From the NCBI GenBank assembly GCA_037447655.1, contig JBBHKE010003237.1, positions 93,878 through 157,877 of the forward strand: a DNA stretch of 64,000 nucleotides. Reading direction: 5' to 3'. The DNA comes from Zygnema cylindricum. Taxonomy: Eukaryota; Streptophyta; Zygnematophyceae; Zygnematales; Zygnemataceae. A program made the translations under genes and the position numbers. Below are positions 37,702 to 49,917 of this stretch, one piece after another (position 1 is the first letter of the stretch; each line of letters begins with the position of its first letter). The notes below the pieces were generated by a model that searched no databases, was not told the DNA's origin, and was given only the letters and a program-made list of their open reading frames with translations.

Positions 37702-40700
37702 ATGGAGGACACAGAATTGCAGGTTATGGGCCCACCCTCTAGGGTGCCCACCTTCAATGGATCTGGGTTCATCTATTAGGAAGCCATGATGATAGGAGCT
37801 TTGTGTGAAAAACGATACTGGGGTATCGTGAGTGGACAAGTGAAACGTCCACCTTCGGGAACTCCACCAGGATTTGGGGGAGTAAGGTTTTCTGCAACAA
37901 CGGCTGCCTCAGCGGAGGAGGCAGATGATGGGGACAGCAGTGTGTCCGAAAAGGAAAAAGGGAAGGAGACACCCCTCACTCATATTGCCACAGTATCGGG
38001 AGCGGCGACCGTGAAGACCGTGGAGAACAATACTCAAATGTGGGAGGATGTAAACATGGCTGCCAAGAACTTCATTCTGAGGCACCTCACTCAAGGTTTG
38101 GCCACTCCTCATCTTCACATTTACAAGGCGGAGCAGTTGTGGGAGAGTTTAGTGGAGATTTATAGAGCTGGAACTATTCAGGAGCTCCAGTTGGCTGAGC
38201 AAAAACTATTGAGTTACACTTACAAAGGAGGAAAGATGTTAGATTACTGTAATGATCTTTCTTGTTTGTATATGGAAATGGAAAGTGCCGGGTGGACAGG
38301 TACAATGAAAATGAAAGTTAACACCATTATCATGAAATTACCAGATGAGTTCGAAAACATAGTGTACCGAGTACAGGGAATGCCTGATAGTTCATGGAAA
38401 TGGAACACAGTAGTCAGGATGATACTTGTGCAGGAAAACACAATGGAGATTAGGAGAGGAGGAAAGAGCATTCAAGCTCTAGCAGCAGGAGGGGACCGAT
38501 GGGGGAAGGACCCGAAGAAACCTTATAGAGGGGAAAGAGATCTGTCTGGGGGACAGAGGCCCCCAAAGGGTCTTTGTCATTATTGCAAAAAGCCGGGACA
38601 CTTTATTGCAGATTGTGTCAAGCTATCAGAGCTGAGGCTCCAAGAAAACCGTGGAGGGGGTTCTTTCGGAGGGAAGAAAAAGGCACTTGTGGTTACAAAA
38701 GTGTCAGGAGAAACCGAGGATGAGTCATCTGAGGAGGATGGGGAGCTTCTTCTTGACGAGAGTCTGGAGGAGAAGGAGATCCCTCGGAGGCAAAAGTGTG
38801 CCCTTGGAGCAATTCGGGAAGCTCCACAGGAAGGATGGATCATCGACTCAGGTGCATCCATGCATATGTGTCGTGATAAAGAACTCTTCACTAAGTTAAG
38901 AAAGATTCCTACTGTAGAGATAGAGTATGGGGATGGGAGAGTGGTTACTACAGATCTAGTGGGATCAGTAGATCTGAAAGTCTTAGTGGAGGGTAAGACT
39001 TCCATACTTACATTCTCAGATGTACTTTACATTCCCCAGCTGAGTAAAAATCTTGTCTCTACGTCTGTGTTAGATGACAAAGAGTTTGATACTTTCACTA
39101 GAAAGGGAGTCTTTACAGCTAAGTATCGAGATGAAGTTTACTTTACAGCAGATAAGGGTAGCCAAGGAATGTTTAGGCTTAACTTGAGTAATGAAAAGAA
39201 GAATGCTTACTATGTTGGTGTTCCTAAGGTGATGATTTGGCATAAGCGGTTGGGGCATGTGCATTTTGATAGGTTAAGGGAAATGAAAAAGCTTGGGGTA
39301 GTAGATGGCATTCAGTTTGGGGATAATGAAGTGATGGATGATTGTAGTGGTTGTGCTCAAGGTAAGGCTCACAGACTTCCCTTTCCCAAAGCCGCCACAT
39401 ATAGAGGTGAGAAAGTGTTAGATTTGGTCCACACAGACATTTGGGGACCTGCAAAAGTACCTTCGGTTGGAGGAAAGAGGTTTATGATGACAATAACTAA
39501 TGATTGGTCTAGATACTCTAGAGTCTACTTTCTGAAAAATAAGTCTGAAGCATCAACTTACTTCAAAGTGTATAAAGCATGGAGTGAGAAAATGCATGAA
39601 ACCCCTATTAAGAGGATAAGGAGTGATAACGGGGGAGAATATACCTCTAACCAATTTGAGGAATATCTGAGAGATGAGGGAGTGCAACACCAGAAAACTG
39701 TACCATATAACCTAGAACAAAATGGGGTAGCTGAGAGGTTGAATAGAACACTAGGAGATAGTGCATGCAGTATGTTGGCAGACAAGAAAATAGGAAAGAG
39801 ATTTTGGGCAGAGGCAATGAACTGTGCCAACTATATTAAAAATAGAATCCTTACCTCAGCTGTAAAGGGAGTGACACCTTATGAGAGATGGGTTGGAAGG
39901 AAACCAGATATCTCACACCTTAAAGTATTTGGTAGCCAGGTTTACAGTCTTGACACAGATAGGAAAAACTGGAAACTAGATGCTAAGGGAAAACCTGGAT
40001 ACTTTGTGGGATATGATGAGGATGTTAAGGGATATAGAGTCTATGACTTAGCAAAGAAAGATATCATTCTGGTCAAACACTTTGTTGTCATGGATGAAGG
40101 GAAGTCATTTAACCCCTTCAAATATACAAAGAAGATAAGGATCAGATTTGAGTCCGAAAGTGAAGAGAACTCAGTCGTTCCCGAAAAAGACATGAGTGAA
40201 ACTGTCATTACAGATTCAGGGGAGATCGAAGATACAGGAGACTCACCGGAAACCTCACATACTCCTATTGACTATGAGGAGACATTTGCTCCAGCTGTTC
40301 GGTTCCCATCGGTAAGGATTCTCCTCAGTCTGGCCGCAGCGGAAGACATGGAAATTCACCAGATGGACATTAAGAGTGCTTTTCTTAATGGTGAGTTAGA
40401 GGAAGAAATTTTTATGAGGTAACCCGAGGGGTTTGTGGAAGAAGGAGAAGAGAGCAAAGTGTGCAGGCTCATAAAGTCCTTATATGGACTGAAACAGGCT
40501 CCCCGACAGTGGAATAAGAAACTAGATGAGTTTCTCACCGATCTGGGATACATCCGGATCAGCTCTGACCATTCTATCTATATGTTTGAAGATGAGAATG
40601 GTGTCATTTTTATTGCAATTTATGTGGATGATCTGCTTGTGTTAAGTAAGTCTTTGGAGAATATCAATAGGCTAAAGAAAGATCTTAGGGGCAGATTTGA

Positions 40701-41622
40701 TATGAAGGATTTAGGGGAGGCAAAATATATTTTGGGGATCCAAATGGAGAGAGATAGGGGGAAGAAGATTATCAGACTTACTCAGAAAGAAGCAATAGGT
40801 AATATGCTTGAGAAATTCCAGATAGAAAATGCTAACAATTGTACCACTCCCATGGACTTGAAAAAAGTAAGTGATGGGAGTGTAGAAGGAGGAGTGATGA
40901 TCTTAGACGATCAGATGAGTCCAGATGAGAGAGAGTTTATGAAGTCTATCCCTTATAGACAGGTCGTAGGAAGCTTAATCTATTTTATGAATTGTACCAG
41001 GCCGGACATAGCGGCGGCAGTTGGTGTACTCAGTAGGAGTCTTAATGATCCTAGGAAGAGGGATTGGGAGGCAGCCAAGAGAGTCATGAGATATCTGGTG
41101 GGAACTAGAGAGTTATGGTTGCATTTAGGAGGGGAGCACACTGACATCACTACTTGGAGTGATGCCAGTTATGGGGACGCACCTATGAGACGATGCACTT
41201 CTGGGTATGTATTGTATGTTGGGGAAGGTGCTTGCTGTTGGAGCAGTTAGCAACAAAAGGTGGTTGCTCAGTCTACTATGGAGGCTGAGTATATGGCGTC
41301 TTGTTCTGCTGTGAAAGAACTAATGTGGGTGAAGTCATTGTTGCAAGAACTAGGATATATGAAGGAGGGAGTGCATGAAATCTTTTGCGATAATCAAGCT
41401 GCAATCGCAATCGCAGCCAATCCAAAACATCATTTCAAAGCAAAACATATGGACATAAGATTAAGCTTCGTAAGAGAAAAAGTTGAAAATAAAATTTGAA
41501 ATCTTGTGTATAGACCTGATGAAGAAATGGTGGCTGACATGATGACCAAACCTGTGCCCTCTCCTAAATTAAAATATTGTCGGGATAAATGCGGGTTAAA
41601 AGAAAAATTAAAATTTGACTAG
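37702..41622 (+). pseudogene. gag-pol: B1 gag-pol polyprotein (five lesions)
   Basis: One frame carries gag, zinc knuckle CHYCKKPGHFIADC (about 38574), protease DSGAS with Asp codon 382 from the ATG, integrase (WHKRLGHV; DIWGP; RSDNGGEY; EQNGVAERLNR), reverse transcriptase (IYVDDLLVL at about 40618) and RNase H (WSDASYGD, EAEYMAS, CDNQAAIAIA), ending at TAG 41620. It is broken by TAG 37777, TAA 40420, TAG 41248 and TGA 41497. Compared with C1, about 130 residues of linker and reverse-transcriptase N-terminus (basic GGRRSSKR patch to KEG) are missing without a frame change, the join being ...SHTP-IDYEETFAP near 40268. TGG-to-TAG and CAA-to-TAA changes fit deamination. Confidence 0.93.
37722..37736 (+). 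other. B1 primer-binding site
   Basis: GGTTATGGGCCCACC begins right after the LTR end CA. It is the complement of the anticodon arm of plant initiator tRNA-Met and also codes the gag residues V-M-G-P-P. Confidence 0.82.
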
Positions 41623-41635
41623 AAAATAAGGGGAG
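41623..41635 (+). other. B1 polypurine tract
   Basis: AAAATAAGGGGAG immediately before the TG of the 3' LTR. Confidence 0.85.
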
Positions 41636-42684
41636 TGTTGAAATAAGTAGTTTTTTTTAATATATTTTCTAGGTCTAAATTTATTAGAAAAGAAAATGTA
41701 GACAGCCTGCCTCTATCTCTTCTCTCTCTCTCGCCCCCATACTTGTTGTAGTCACTGAAGGAGAGAGAGAGAGAGAGCTATGGAGCCATGGCTGCCTCAA
41801 CTCCATAGGAAGGACTAAAGAGTGGCTTAAGCCACTCTCAACAAAAGGTTGAGTCTGGCAGGACTCGAACCCCCGACCGGCAGAGCGCGGCGTAGCCGTT
41901 AGCTCTAACCAGTCTGTCGTAGAAGTCCGTTGGGAGATATAGGGTTTCATTACTATTTAAACTATTGTAATGTATTAGATTCATTTAACTGAAACCCTTA
42001 ACGCCACACATAGATACAGTTCTACGAAATACGAAGTACTGTACTTGTTTTGAAATGGATATCGCGCATTTTGTTTCGAAAGCGAAACAAATATCGCGCA
42101 AGTATTTATTACGGCCGAGATTGAATTTCACGTCAAATCTAACGGCGCACATCATCGCCGAAATCTCGGAATGGTCATTTTGGCATTTAGTGACGTGGCA
42201 TGACCTGGCGCCACGTGGGAAGACATCATTCGGTCGCGGGAATTTCGAGGAACGTACAGACGAGTGGAAAGTGGACACGCGTCCACTTAATGGCCTTGTC
42301 GTACAAAGGCCGTACAGAAAGTACATCGGCGGTAGTACTTTCTAGTACTATACAGTTTTATGATAGGTTCGTAGAGGCAGTAGATAGGAGTTGTGAGAGG
42401 GAATTAGGAAAAACTAGGACTTAGGAAAATTTAGGTAGATAGTCCTCTCTCTCTGAGAGTTTGTATAAATTGGCATCTTTGCCACCCTATAACTTATCGG
42501 CTGGTTGGCAGTTTTCAGTGATTCTTTTTGCTACGGACTCATGGGAGTCCAGGCTGCACAGGGGTGCAGTCAAATTGTCAGTTTGCCTTCTTGGGCAGAA
42601 GTGGTCGTGGCTTAAAGTGGGTTAGTTAACCACTAACTAGAGGCTTCCTGTATTCTGTAGTCCAATGGAGGACACAGAATTGCA
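41636..42684 (+). repeat. B1 3' LTR
   Basis: 1,049 bp, closely matching the 5' LTR and ending ACAGAATTGCA just before the AAAAA duplication. Confidence 0.93.
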
Positions 42685-42689
42685 AAAAA

Positions 42690-43265
42690 CACTATATAGT
42701 ACAAGAAGGTTCACTAGGCGATGTACTTATTGACGGCCATTGTACGACATGGCTTTCAAAGTGACGTCTTTCAAAACGGGAGCCATGGTTCCTCCTCCCA
42801 TCTTCTCCGATATCCAATGGTATGGTGCCACGTGGCGTCGCGTGACGCTATCTCCAAAGGTCGCCGAAAGTTTATTGTGGGTGGCGGTTGCAATTGTGGC
42901 CGTCCTATCATTTATATTTATGCGGCTTCGATTCGCTTCCATGCATAAATTGATTAATGCGTGTTTTTGTTAGTCTGTTGTAAATTAGTTTGTTGAATAA
43001 ATAGACGAATATGCGTGAAACGTAGTACGTGTGTCGTTTCGCTAGTGCCTTAATGGATAAGGCTTAGGTCTAAGTAGTAGTCCGTAGACCCTGGTTCAAA
43101 TCCGGCCAGAGGCAGTATTTTACTACAAATAGTGAAATACCTTCTATTTCATTCTGCCTCCTTCTATATGACGCGGCAGCCATGACGTGCCTTTGGTTCT
43201 CTCTTTCTCGCTCTTTACATTCTAATTAAATATAGAAGTGAACTATTAATTACCTCTTTTCAACA
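42690..43265 (-). repeat. E1 5' LTR, 5' part
   Basis: 576 bp resuming at CACTATATAGTACAAGAAGG and ending TTTTCAACA. It carries the same tRNA-like segment as the E1 3' LTR (box A-like 43051-43062, box B 43093-43103). Confidence 0.88.
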
Positions 43266-44000
43266 ACATACACCACTATATACACTATCCCATCCTCACA
43301 CTTTAAAACATAGATAGATTGATAAGAACTTATCTTTTTAAATCTCAGGCTTGTTAAAAACTCATCGAGTTTTAGATTCCATTGCCTAGGAACCTGTTTT
43401 AGGTCGTATAAAGATTTTAACAGTTTGCATTCTAAGTGCTCATTTTTTGGTTTTGCATACATTTCAGGTTGCTTCATGTAAATGGTCTCCTCTAGTTCTA
43501 TATGCAAAAAGGTTGTCTTTACATCCATCTGATGTTTTTTCATATCTTCTATAGCAGCTAGATATTGCAATATCCTAACCGTAGGAAATCTTACAACCGG
43601 AGAGAATGTTTATTCAAAATCAATTCATTCTTTTTGCTTATACCCCTTTGTGACCAGCCTAGCCTTAGATTGTTTAATGGTTTATTAGGATTTGACTTCA
43701 CCTTGCATACCCATTTACTGCCGATCTTATTTTGGTCCGAAAGAAAGACCACAAGCTCCCATGTTTGAGCCTCTATGATCGACATTTTTTCATCGTTTGC
43801 TGCCTCAATCTAGTGATTACGCTTTGGTGGAGAGAAGGCCTCTCGGATGGTCAAAGGCTGCCCCGAGGCTACAAAGTAGGCGAAGTCAAAGCTTGCTTGT
43901 AGGCGGCTACTAGATCTTTTTCCCCTCATATATTTTGAGGCTAAAATTGTCGCATCCTGTGCATTGCGCTTATTGATGTGGTTGAGATCTGTAGGCATTG
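43266..44000 (-). pseudogene. pol: D1 reverse transcriptase, N-terminal part
   Basis: Reading right to left: RSSSRLQASFDFAYF, MSIIEAQTWELV, KIGSKWVCKVKSNPN, then in another frame [36 protein letters not shown] and IVYIVVYV, stopping at the E1 insertion. The remaining YVDD and C-terminus continue at 31039. Several indels. Confidence 0.8.
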
Positions 44001-45024
44001 ACCGCTGTTGGTCCGGTTGAAACTAAACTTGTTAAGGAACTTGAAGAATTTCATACTCGTGTGTTACCACCGGTGAAATTTGCATCCGTGGGACAATTTC
44101 ATGGATGCAATCTAAAATGACATATTCTTGTACTTTTTGCTACTTTTGCTGCTCTGTCATTTCATATTAACCTATCGAGTCTAGTTCATAGTTGACAATA
44201 ATGTCCTTGCTACAAATATTTTTTGCCTTTCAAACACAAAGACTCTATAACCTTTGGAGTTATCGTCATATCCTAACAAAGTACTTGGTAACCGTTTCGG
44301 TTCCATTTTCCATATATGACTAGACGTATTCATGATAAAACATTTACTTCCAAAGACTTTGAAATGACTAACATCTGGTTTTCTACCTATCCAAATCTCG
44401 TAAAGAGTAGTATCTGCGGATCTTAAACCTATCATATTCATGATATAAACTGCACAATTCAATGCTCCAGCCCAAAATTTTGGATCCACGTCCCCTTATC
44501 TACAAGCATGGATCTAGAGCTTCATGTGATAATTCTATTTAGTCTCTGCGAGACTCCATTTTGTTCTTGAGAATGTGGAACAGTCAGCTAGTGACTTATT
44601 TTTTTGTTGAGTAGGAAGTTTTCAAATTCTCTTGACGTATATCCGTCGCCATTGTCCGATCTGAGTTCCTGAATTGGCATACCATTTAGTTTCTCCGCCC
44701 ATGCTTTGTATTGTTGGAAATGAGTGAAGACTTCACTCTTGTCCTTCATGAAATTGACTTTAGTAAACCTTGAAAAGCATCTTTAAATGTTACCATATAT
44801 TTCATCCCCACTGTAGATGGTACCTTAGCAGGTCCGAAAACATCAGAATGGATAAGTTGCAAAAGTTTAGTAGACCGACGTTGAAACTATTTAGGAAACG
44901 GTAATCTGTGTATCTTTGCGAGTGCACAGCAATCACACATTTTGGGTTACAAACCAGAAACAGTGACTCCTTCTATTTTACCAGCATGTACCATCCTTTT
45001 CAAACTGTCATAGTTCACATGGCC
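44001..45024 (-). pseudogene. pol: D1 integrase and linker
   Basis: WHKR then CDCCALAKIHRLPFP zinc-binding region (about 44920-45030), IHSDVFGPAKVPS core start (about 44810-44850), an SDNGDGYTSREF-like box near 44640-44670, and a conserved C-terminal piece (ALNCAVYIMNMIGLRS to PKRLPSTLLGYDDNSKGYRV, 44489-44230). Stops and frame changes break the core. Confidence 0.75.
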
Positions 45025-45492
45025 TTACCTTTTATGCCACAGCTCATCTGAGGATAATGCACCGGAATACAAAACATCATTTTTTTTATTATCGGGCATA
45101 TCCATTCGATACATTTTACTAGCATCTGTAGTTCTTGTATCCGGAATCTTTCCATTTTTGCTAACAACTTGCTTGCCATGTTTTAGACTGACCTCAAACC
45201 CTTTACTTTCTACCAAAGAAGTTGAAAACATTTTTTTCTTAAAATCTGGGACATAGAGAACATTATGAATAGTCCTCTCAGTTGCCTTGCCCTCTAAATC
45301 AACCAACAATGAGATAACATCTACATCACGCATTTGAGCACTCATACAGCAAGCATAGTAGATTTTTTTCTCAGGTGTGGATGTCAAATTTTTGAAAATT
45401 GCCTTGTTCTAGCATATGTGTGCCGACGCTCCTGTGTCCATTATCCATCCATTATCTTTTGCGCCCTCCAATGATGCTGCCATAGCAAATAG
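45025..45492 (-). pseudogene. pol: D1 protease
   Basis: WIMDTGASAHIC near 45410-45445 keeps the catalytic Asp. After an in-frame TAG the rest (VLYVPDFKKKMFSTSLVESK, 45300-45210) is open to WHKR. It is cut on its gag side by C1 at 45493. Confidence 0.8.
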
Positions 45493-46495
45493 TGTAGAAA
45501 TTAATGGTCCATTTTTAGTATTTTCTAGGTCTAAATAGAAATATAGAAAGAAGCCGAGGCAGTCTACCTCTAACTTCTCTCTCCAAACTCTCAAATTTGT
45601 CGCAGTCACTGAGAAATTGGAGAGAGAGCTAGAGCCATGGCTACCTAGGCTATCCTGAGGTTTACGGGAAATTTATATTAGTTAGGAGTTTATTTATATA
45701 AAAGATTATGTCGGCCACAGATTTTGATCCTTGTACTTACCGGCCGGCAGACATTTAGTAGCCGGTAGCCTTAGCCGTTAAGTCTAGCATTAGTGTTACG
45801 TAGTATATAGTTTGATAGTTATTTAAATATGTATACGTACGTTAAATCATTTAACTGTAATAGATTAAGGGAATCATAGAACAAGTAATACATAAAGTAC
45901 GGATTCCGGTACGAACAAGAAATCAATACCGCGCATTTATTTCGTAAGTGAAACGAATACCGCGCATGTATTTATTTCGGCTACGATTAAATCCGAATTT
46001 AATCGGACAGCCGTAATTAGCGCCGAGATCGCGGAAGAAGATTTTGGCGGTTTGTGGCCATCGCCAAATCGGATGACACGTGGCGAAATTACGTTGGATC
46101 GTGGAATCTCCGGAGATTATGGCATCGAATCCAGATATGACATGTGTCGACATTTAGGCCATGTCGTACAATGTTCGTACATAAAGTACACCGGCAGCTG
46201 TACTTTTGCCTACGGAACTGTATCCTGATTGGTTCCGTACATCAGTAGATAGAGTCTGTGAGAGAGATAGGACTTAGAAAAATTAGAAGATAGGACCCTC
46301 TCTCCTAGAGAGCTATTGTATAAAAGGTCAACTTTGACCCTCCATAACTATCTGCTCAGGGGAGAAAATTTAGAGATTCTTTTTGTTATAGACTCAGGGG
46401 AGTCTTGCCTTCATAGGGGTGCAGGTGGTCAGAGTTTTTGTCTGCCAAGGAGGAAGCTGTCCACTCTGAGGACTTATGGAGGTCTCAGAGTTTCA
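45493..46495 (+). repeat. C1 5' LTR
   Basis: 1,003 bp from TGTAGAAATTAATGG to CTCAGAGTTTCA; TATAAAA at 46319, hairpin AGACTCAGGGGAGTCT at 46390-46405, gag ATG at 46476. A degenerate tRNA-like antisense segment lies near 45713-45790. Confidence 0.92.
46390..46405 (+). promoter_or_regulatory. C1 leader hairpin
   Basis: AGACTC-AGGG-GAGTCT: compared with GGACTC...GAGTCC in B1 the outer pair changed from G-C to A-T on both sides, a compensatory change. Present again in the 3' LTR at 52840-52855. Confidence 0.6.
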
Positions 46496-49400
46496 GGTTA
46501 TGGGCCCACCCTCTAGGGTACCAATCTTTAATGGAATTGGCTTCATATATTGGGAAAGTATGATGATAGGAGCTCTATGCGAAAAAAGGTTTTGGGGAAT
46601 AGTGAGTGGACGGTTGGGGCGTCCATCAATTCTTGGAATTACTCCAGGGTTTGGAGAAAGTAGATTCACTAGAAAAGAGGATCCACCTTCAACGGAGGAA
46701 ACAAAAGAAGGAGAGGTGGTGGACAAAGGAAAGGAGAAGGAGGCGACCACACCAATAGCAACTGGTTCGGCATTCATGTCACCTATTCCGAGGAACGAGG
46801 AGAATGATACTGAAACCTGGGACTTCAACAATATGGCGGCAAATCACTTCATCTTACGCCATCTCACTCAAGGACTTGCATGTCCTCATTTGCAGGTAGA
46901 AAGGGCATCCGATCTTTGGATGGCTCTCATAGAGATGTACCGAAGTGGTACGATTCAGCAACAAAAGTTGGCTGATCAGAAAGTTAAGGAGTATGTATAC
47001 AAAGGGGGGAAGATGTTGGATTTTTGCAATGAGCTTGCTACACTCTTCATAGAGCTAGAGAGTGCGGGAAAAGATTTTAGTGGAAAAAGAAAAGGTTAAC
47101 TGTTTACTGATTAAGTTATCCGATGAGTTCGAGAACATAGTCAACCGTGTGCAGGACTTGCCGGACTCAAGGTGGATATGGAACTCAGTGGTAGGGATGA
47201 TTCTCGTTCGGGAGAATACGATTGAGATCCGAAGGGGAGGAAATAGTGGCCAAGCCTTGGCAACAGCGACCGATTGGAGGAACAAGGATTACCGGAAACC
47301 GGTCGGAAACTATGGGGGGAGGGAGCAGAAAAATCAGACCGACGAGTTTGGACCAAGGGCTCCCAAAGGTTTATGTCATTTTTGTAAGAAACCTGGGCAC
47401 TATATGGCAGAGTGCACTAAGATAACCGAGCTTTGGTTAAAGGAGGGGCAGACCGGTGGTACCCCGAGAGGAAAGAAAAAGACCCTTTTGACACAAGTAC
47501 ATCAGGCGGAATCCAAAGACGAGGACGATGAGCTCATTTTGATTGAGGAGTTGGAGGCGAAAAATGAGGTCGAAATTCCACGAAGGCAGAAATGTGCTTA
47601 CGGTGGATTGAAAGGTGAAGCAGGCTGGATTGTAGATTCAGGTGCCTCCATGCACATGTGTAAGGATAGGCACCTGTTCACTAAGATAAAAAATATTCCC
47701 ACCGTAGAGATAGAGTACGGGGATGGGAGGATAGTCACCACTACTCTTGTAGGATCGGTAGATTTGAAAGTGTTAGTAGAAGGAAAGACATCCATAGTAA
47801 CATTTTCCGATGTATTGTTTATTCCGGAGCTGAATAAAAACCTCATCTCTACATCCGTATTAGATGATAAGGGTTTTTTTACTAGCACTAGGGAAGGAGT
47901 CTTTACTGCTAGCTTTGAGGAGGATGTGTATTTCATTGTTGAGAAAGGTAGCCATGGGATGTTTAGACTGGTTTTAAGTAATGAAAAGAAGAAACTTTAT
48001 TATGTTGGTGTTCATGATATTATGATGTGGCATAAGAGGCTTGGGCATGTGAATCTAGACAAGTTAAGAGAAATGAAAAAGATGGGAGTGGTGAAAGGGA
48101 TTAAGTTCAGTGAGAATGATAATATAAGTGATTGTAGTGGATGTGCTCAAGGTAAAGCACATAGATTACCATTCCCTAAATCAGCCACCTATAAGGGAGA
48201 AAAAATTCTAGATCTAGTACACACAGATATTTGGGGACCGGCTAAAGTGCCTTCACCGGGGGGGAAGAGATTTATGATGACTATCACTGATGATTGGTCT
48301 CGGTATTCTCGAGTGTATTTTTTGAAAAACAAGTCCGAAGCTCGGGATTGTTTTAGACAACACAAAGCATGGAGCGAAAAACTCCATGAAACTCCAATCA
48401 AGAGAATACGGAGTGACAATGGTGGAGAGTATACTTCTAACCAGTTTGAGGATTTTCTGAGGGAAGATGGGGTCCAACACCAAAAGGCAGTCCCAGAAAA
48501 CCCGGAACAAAATGGGGTAGCTGAAAGGTTAAATAGAACATTAAGTGATAATGCTAGAAGTATGTTGTCAGATAAGAAGATAGGAAAAAGGTTTTGGGTA
48601 GAAGCAATGAACTGTGCTAATTACCTCAAAAATAGAGTTCTTACTTCAGCTATAAAAGATCAAACACCTTATGAGAGATGGACAGGCCGGAAATCAGACA
48701 TATCTCACTTAAAGGTTTTCGACAGTCAAGTATTCAGTCTAGATACTGATCGGTCCAATTGGAAGCTAGATCCTAAAGGAAAACCGGGATACTTATTAGG
48801 ATATGATGAGGATGTTAAAGGATATAGAGTTTATGATCTAAAAAGGGAAGATATAATATTAGTAAAACATCTAGTAGTTATGGATGAAGGAAAGTTTGTG
48901 GATCCCTTCAAATATACAAATTCAGTAAAAATCAGATTTGAGTCAGAAAAATCCGATGACTTTGAGCTTCTTAACTATCCAGGTTTTAGAGAAGATGACA
49001 TTCTTGCAGGTACAAATCAGACCGAAAAGGACTCGGCTGTAGAAACTCCAGTGACAACTCTACCCGAAGCGGAAGACGTGGTGGAAATTGATTCGGAATC
49101 AAGGGATAGGGGAGAAGTTGAGTTTGTTCGAAAGAATCCACGAGAACCATCTATTCTGGCTTCAGATTTTGAGGGGGGGAGGAGAAGTAGCAAAAGAGTG
49201 CAAGAAAAACAGGTTAATAACAAGGTAACTAAACTATCTCATCAAGATGAACCTCAAACTTATGGAGAGGCTATGACTTGTCCAGAAAGAAACCGGTGGA
49301 AGACAGCCATCATTGAGGAGATGGCCTCAATCATGGCAGCCGATACTTGGGAGCTGGTGGATTGTCCACCTAACCGAAAACCAATCGGATGTAAGTGGGT

Positions 49401-49917
49401 TTTAAAATTAAAACTGAACCCAGATAACACAATCGAGCGCTACAAGGCCAGATTAGTGGCAAAGGGATTTACACAAAAGGAAGGAATTGACTACGAGGAA
49501 ACCTTTGCCCCGGTGGTCAGATTTCCCTCCGTCCGCATACTTCTCAGTTTAGCAGCAGCGGAAGACATGGAAGTGCACCAGATGGACATCAAGACAGCCT
49601 TCTTGCATGGAGAATTGGAAGAGGAGATCTTCATGCGACAACCCGAAGGTTTTGTGGAGGAAGGAGAGGAGAGTAAGGTATGCCGGCTGATTAAATCTCT
49701 TTAAGGTTTAAAACAGGCGCCTCAAGAATGGAATAAGAAGCTTGATGAGTTTCTTACCGGTCTGGGATATACTTGGATCAGCTCAGATCACTCAATCTAT
49801 GTTTTCGAAGATGAGGAAGGTTTGATATTTATTGCAATTTATGTCGATGATTTGCTTGTTTTAAGTAAATCAATGGAAAAAATTAATAAACTGAAAACCG
49901 ATCTTAAGGGGAGATTT
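46476..49917 (+). pseudogene. gag-pol: C1 gag-pol up to the solo LTR, near-intact
   Basis: Gag starts MEVSEFQVMGPPSRVPIF in the LTR and is open to 47099. A single frame change near 47080-47095 links it to an 880-codon frame ending at TAA 49702. Zinc knuckle CHFCKKPGHYMAEC at about 47374; protease VDSGASMHMC with the Asp codon at 47635; integrase WHKRLGHVN, DIWGPAK (about 48226), RSDNGGEY (about 48411) and EQNGVAERLNR (about 48504); basic linker GGRRSSKRVQ; reverse transcriptase [38 protein letters not shown]. The TAA falls in the KSLYGLKQ box (Tyr codon TAT to TAA). The frame then runs on through IYVDDLLVL (49837-49863) to the insertion. Confidence 0.93.
46496..46510 (+). other. C1 primer-binding site
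   Basis: Perfect GGTTATGGGCCCACC directly after the LTR, read in gag as VMGPP. Confidence 0.82.

Larger units (their letters stand above)
36677..37721 (+). repeat. B1 5' LTR
   Basis: 1,045 bp from TGTTGAAATAAG to ACAGAATTGCA. It includes the tRNA-like antisense segment (36895-36960), a TATA box TATAAAT at 37501, two hairpins at 37572-37608, and the gag ATG at 37702. Confidence 0.93.
36677..42684 (+). mobile_element. Element B1: young full-length copia element
   Basis: 6,008 bp, target duplication AAAAA (36672-36676 and 42685-42689), LTRs that differ by eye at only scattered positions, a perfect primer-binding site and a polypurine tract. It sits in the E1 5' LTR; the unbroken sequence is seen in the E1 3' LTR at about 31355-31385. 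Probably one of the most recent insertions in the window. Confidence 0.95.
31040..43265 (-). mobile_element. Element E1: full-length copia, split by B1
   Basis: Target duplication ACATA at 31035-31039 and 43266-43270. 3' LTR 31040-31938, coding region about 31980-36354, 5' LTR 36355-36676 plus 42690-43265. It is inserted in D1 at the codons of the reverse-transcriptase YVDD box. Confidence 0.92.

Noticed and set aside
36672-42689. Segmental duplication explaining the two copies at 36.7-37.7 and 41.6-42.7 kb
   Set aside because: They are the LTRs of B1: TG...CA ends, AAAAA target duplication, primer site and polypurine tract in the right places.
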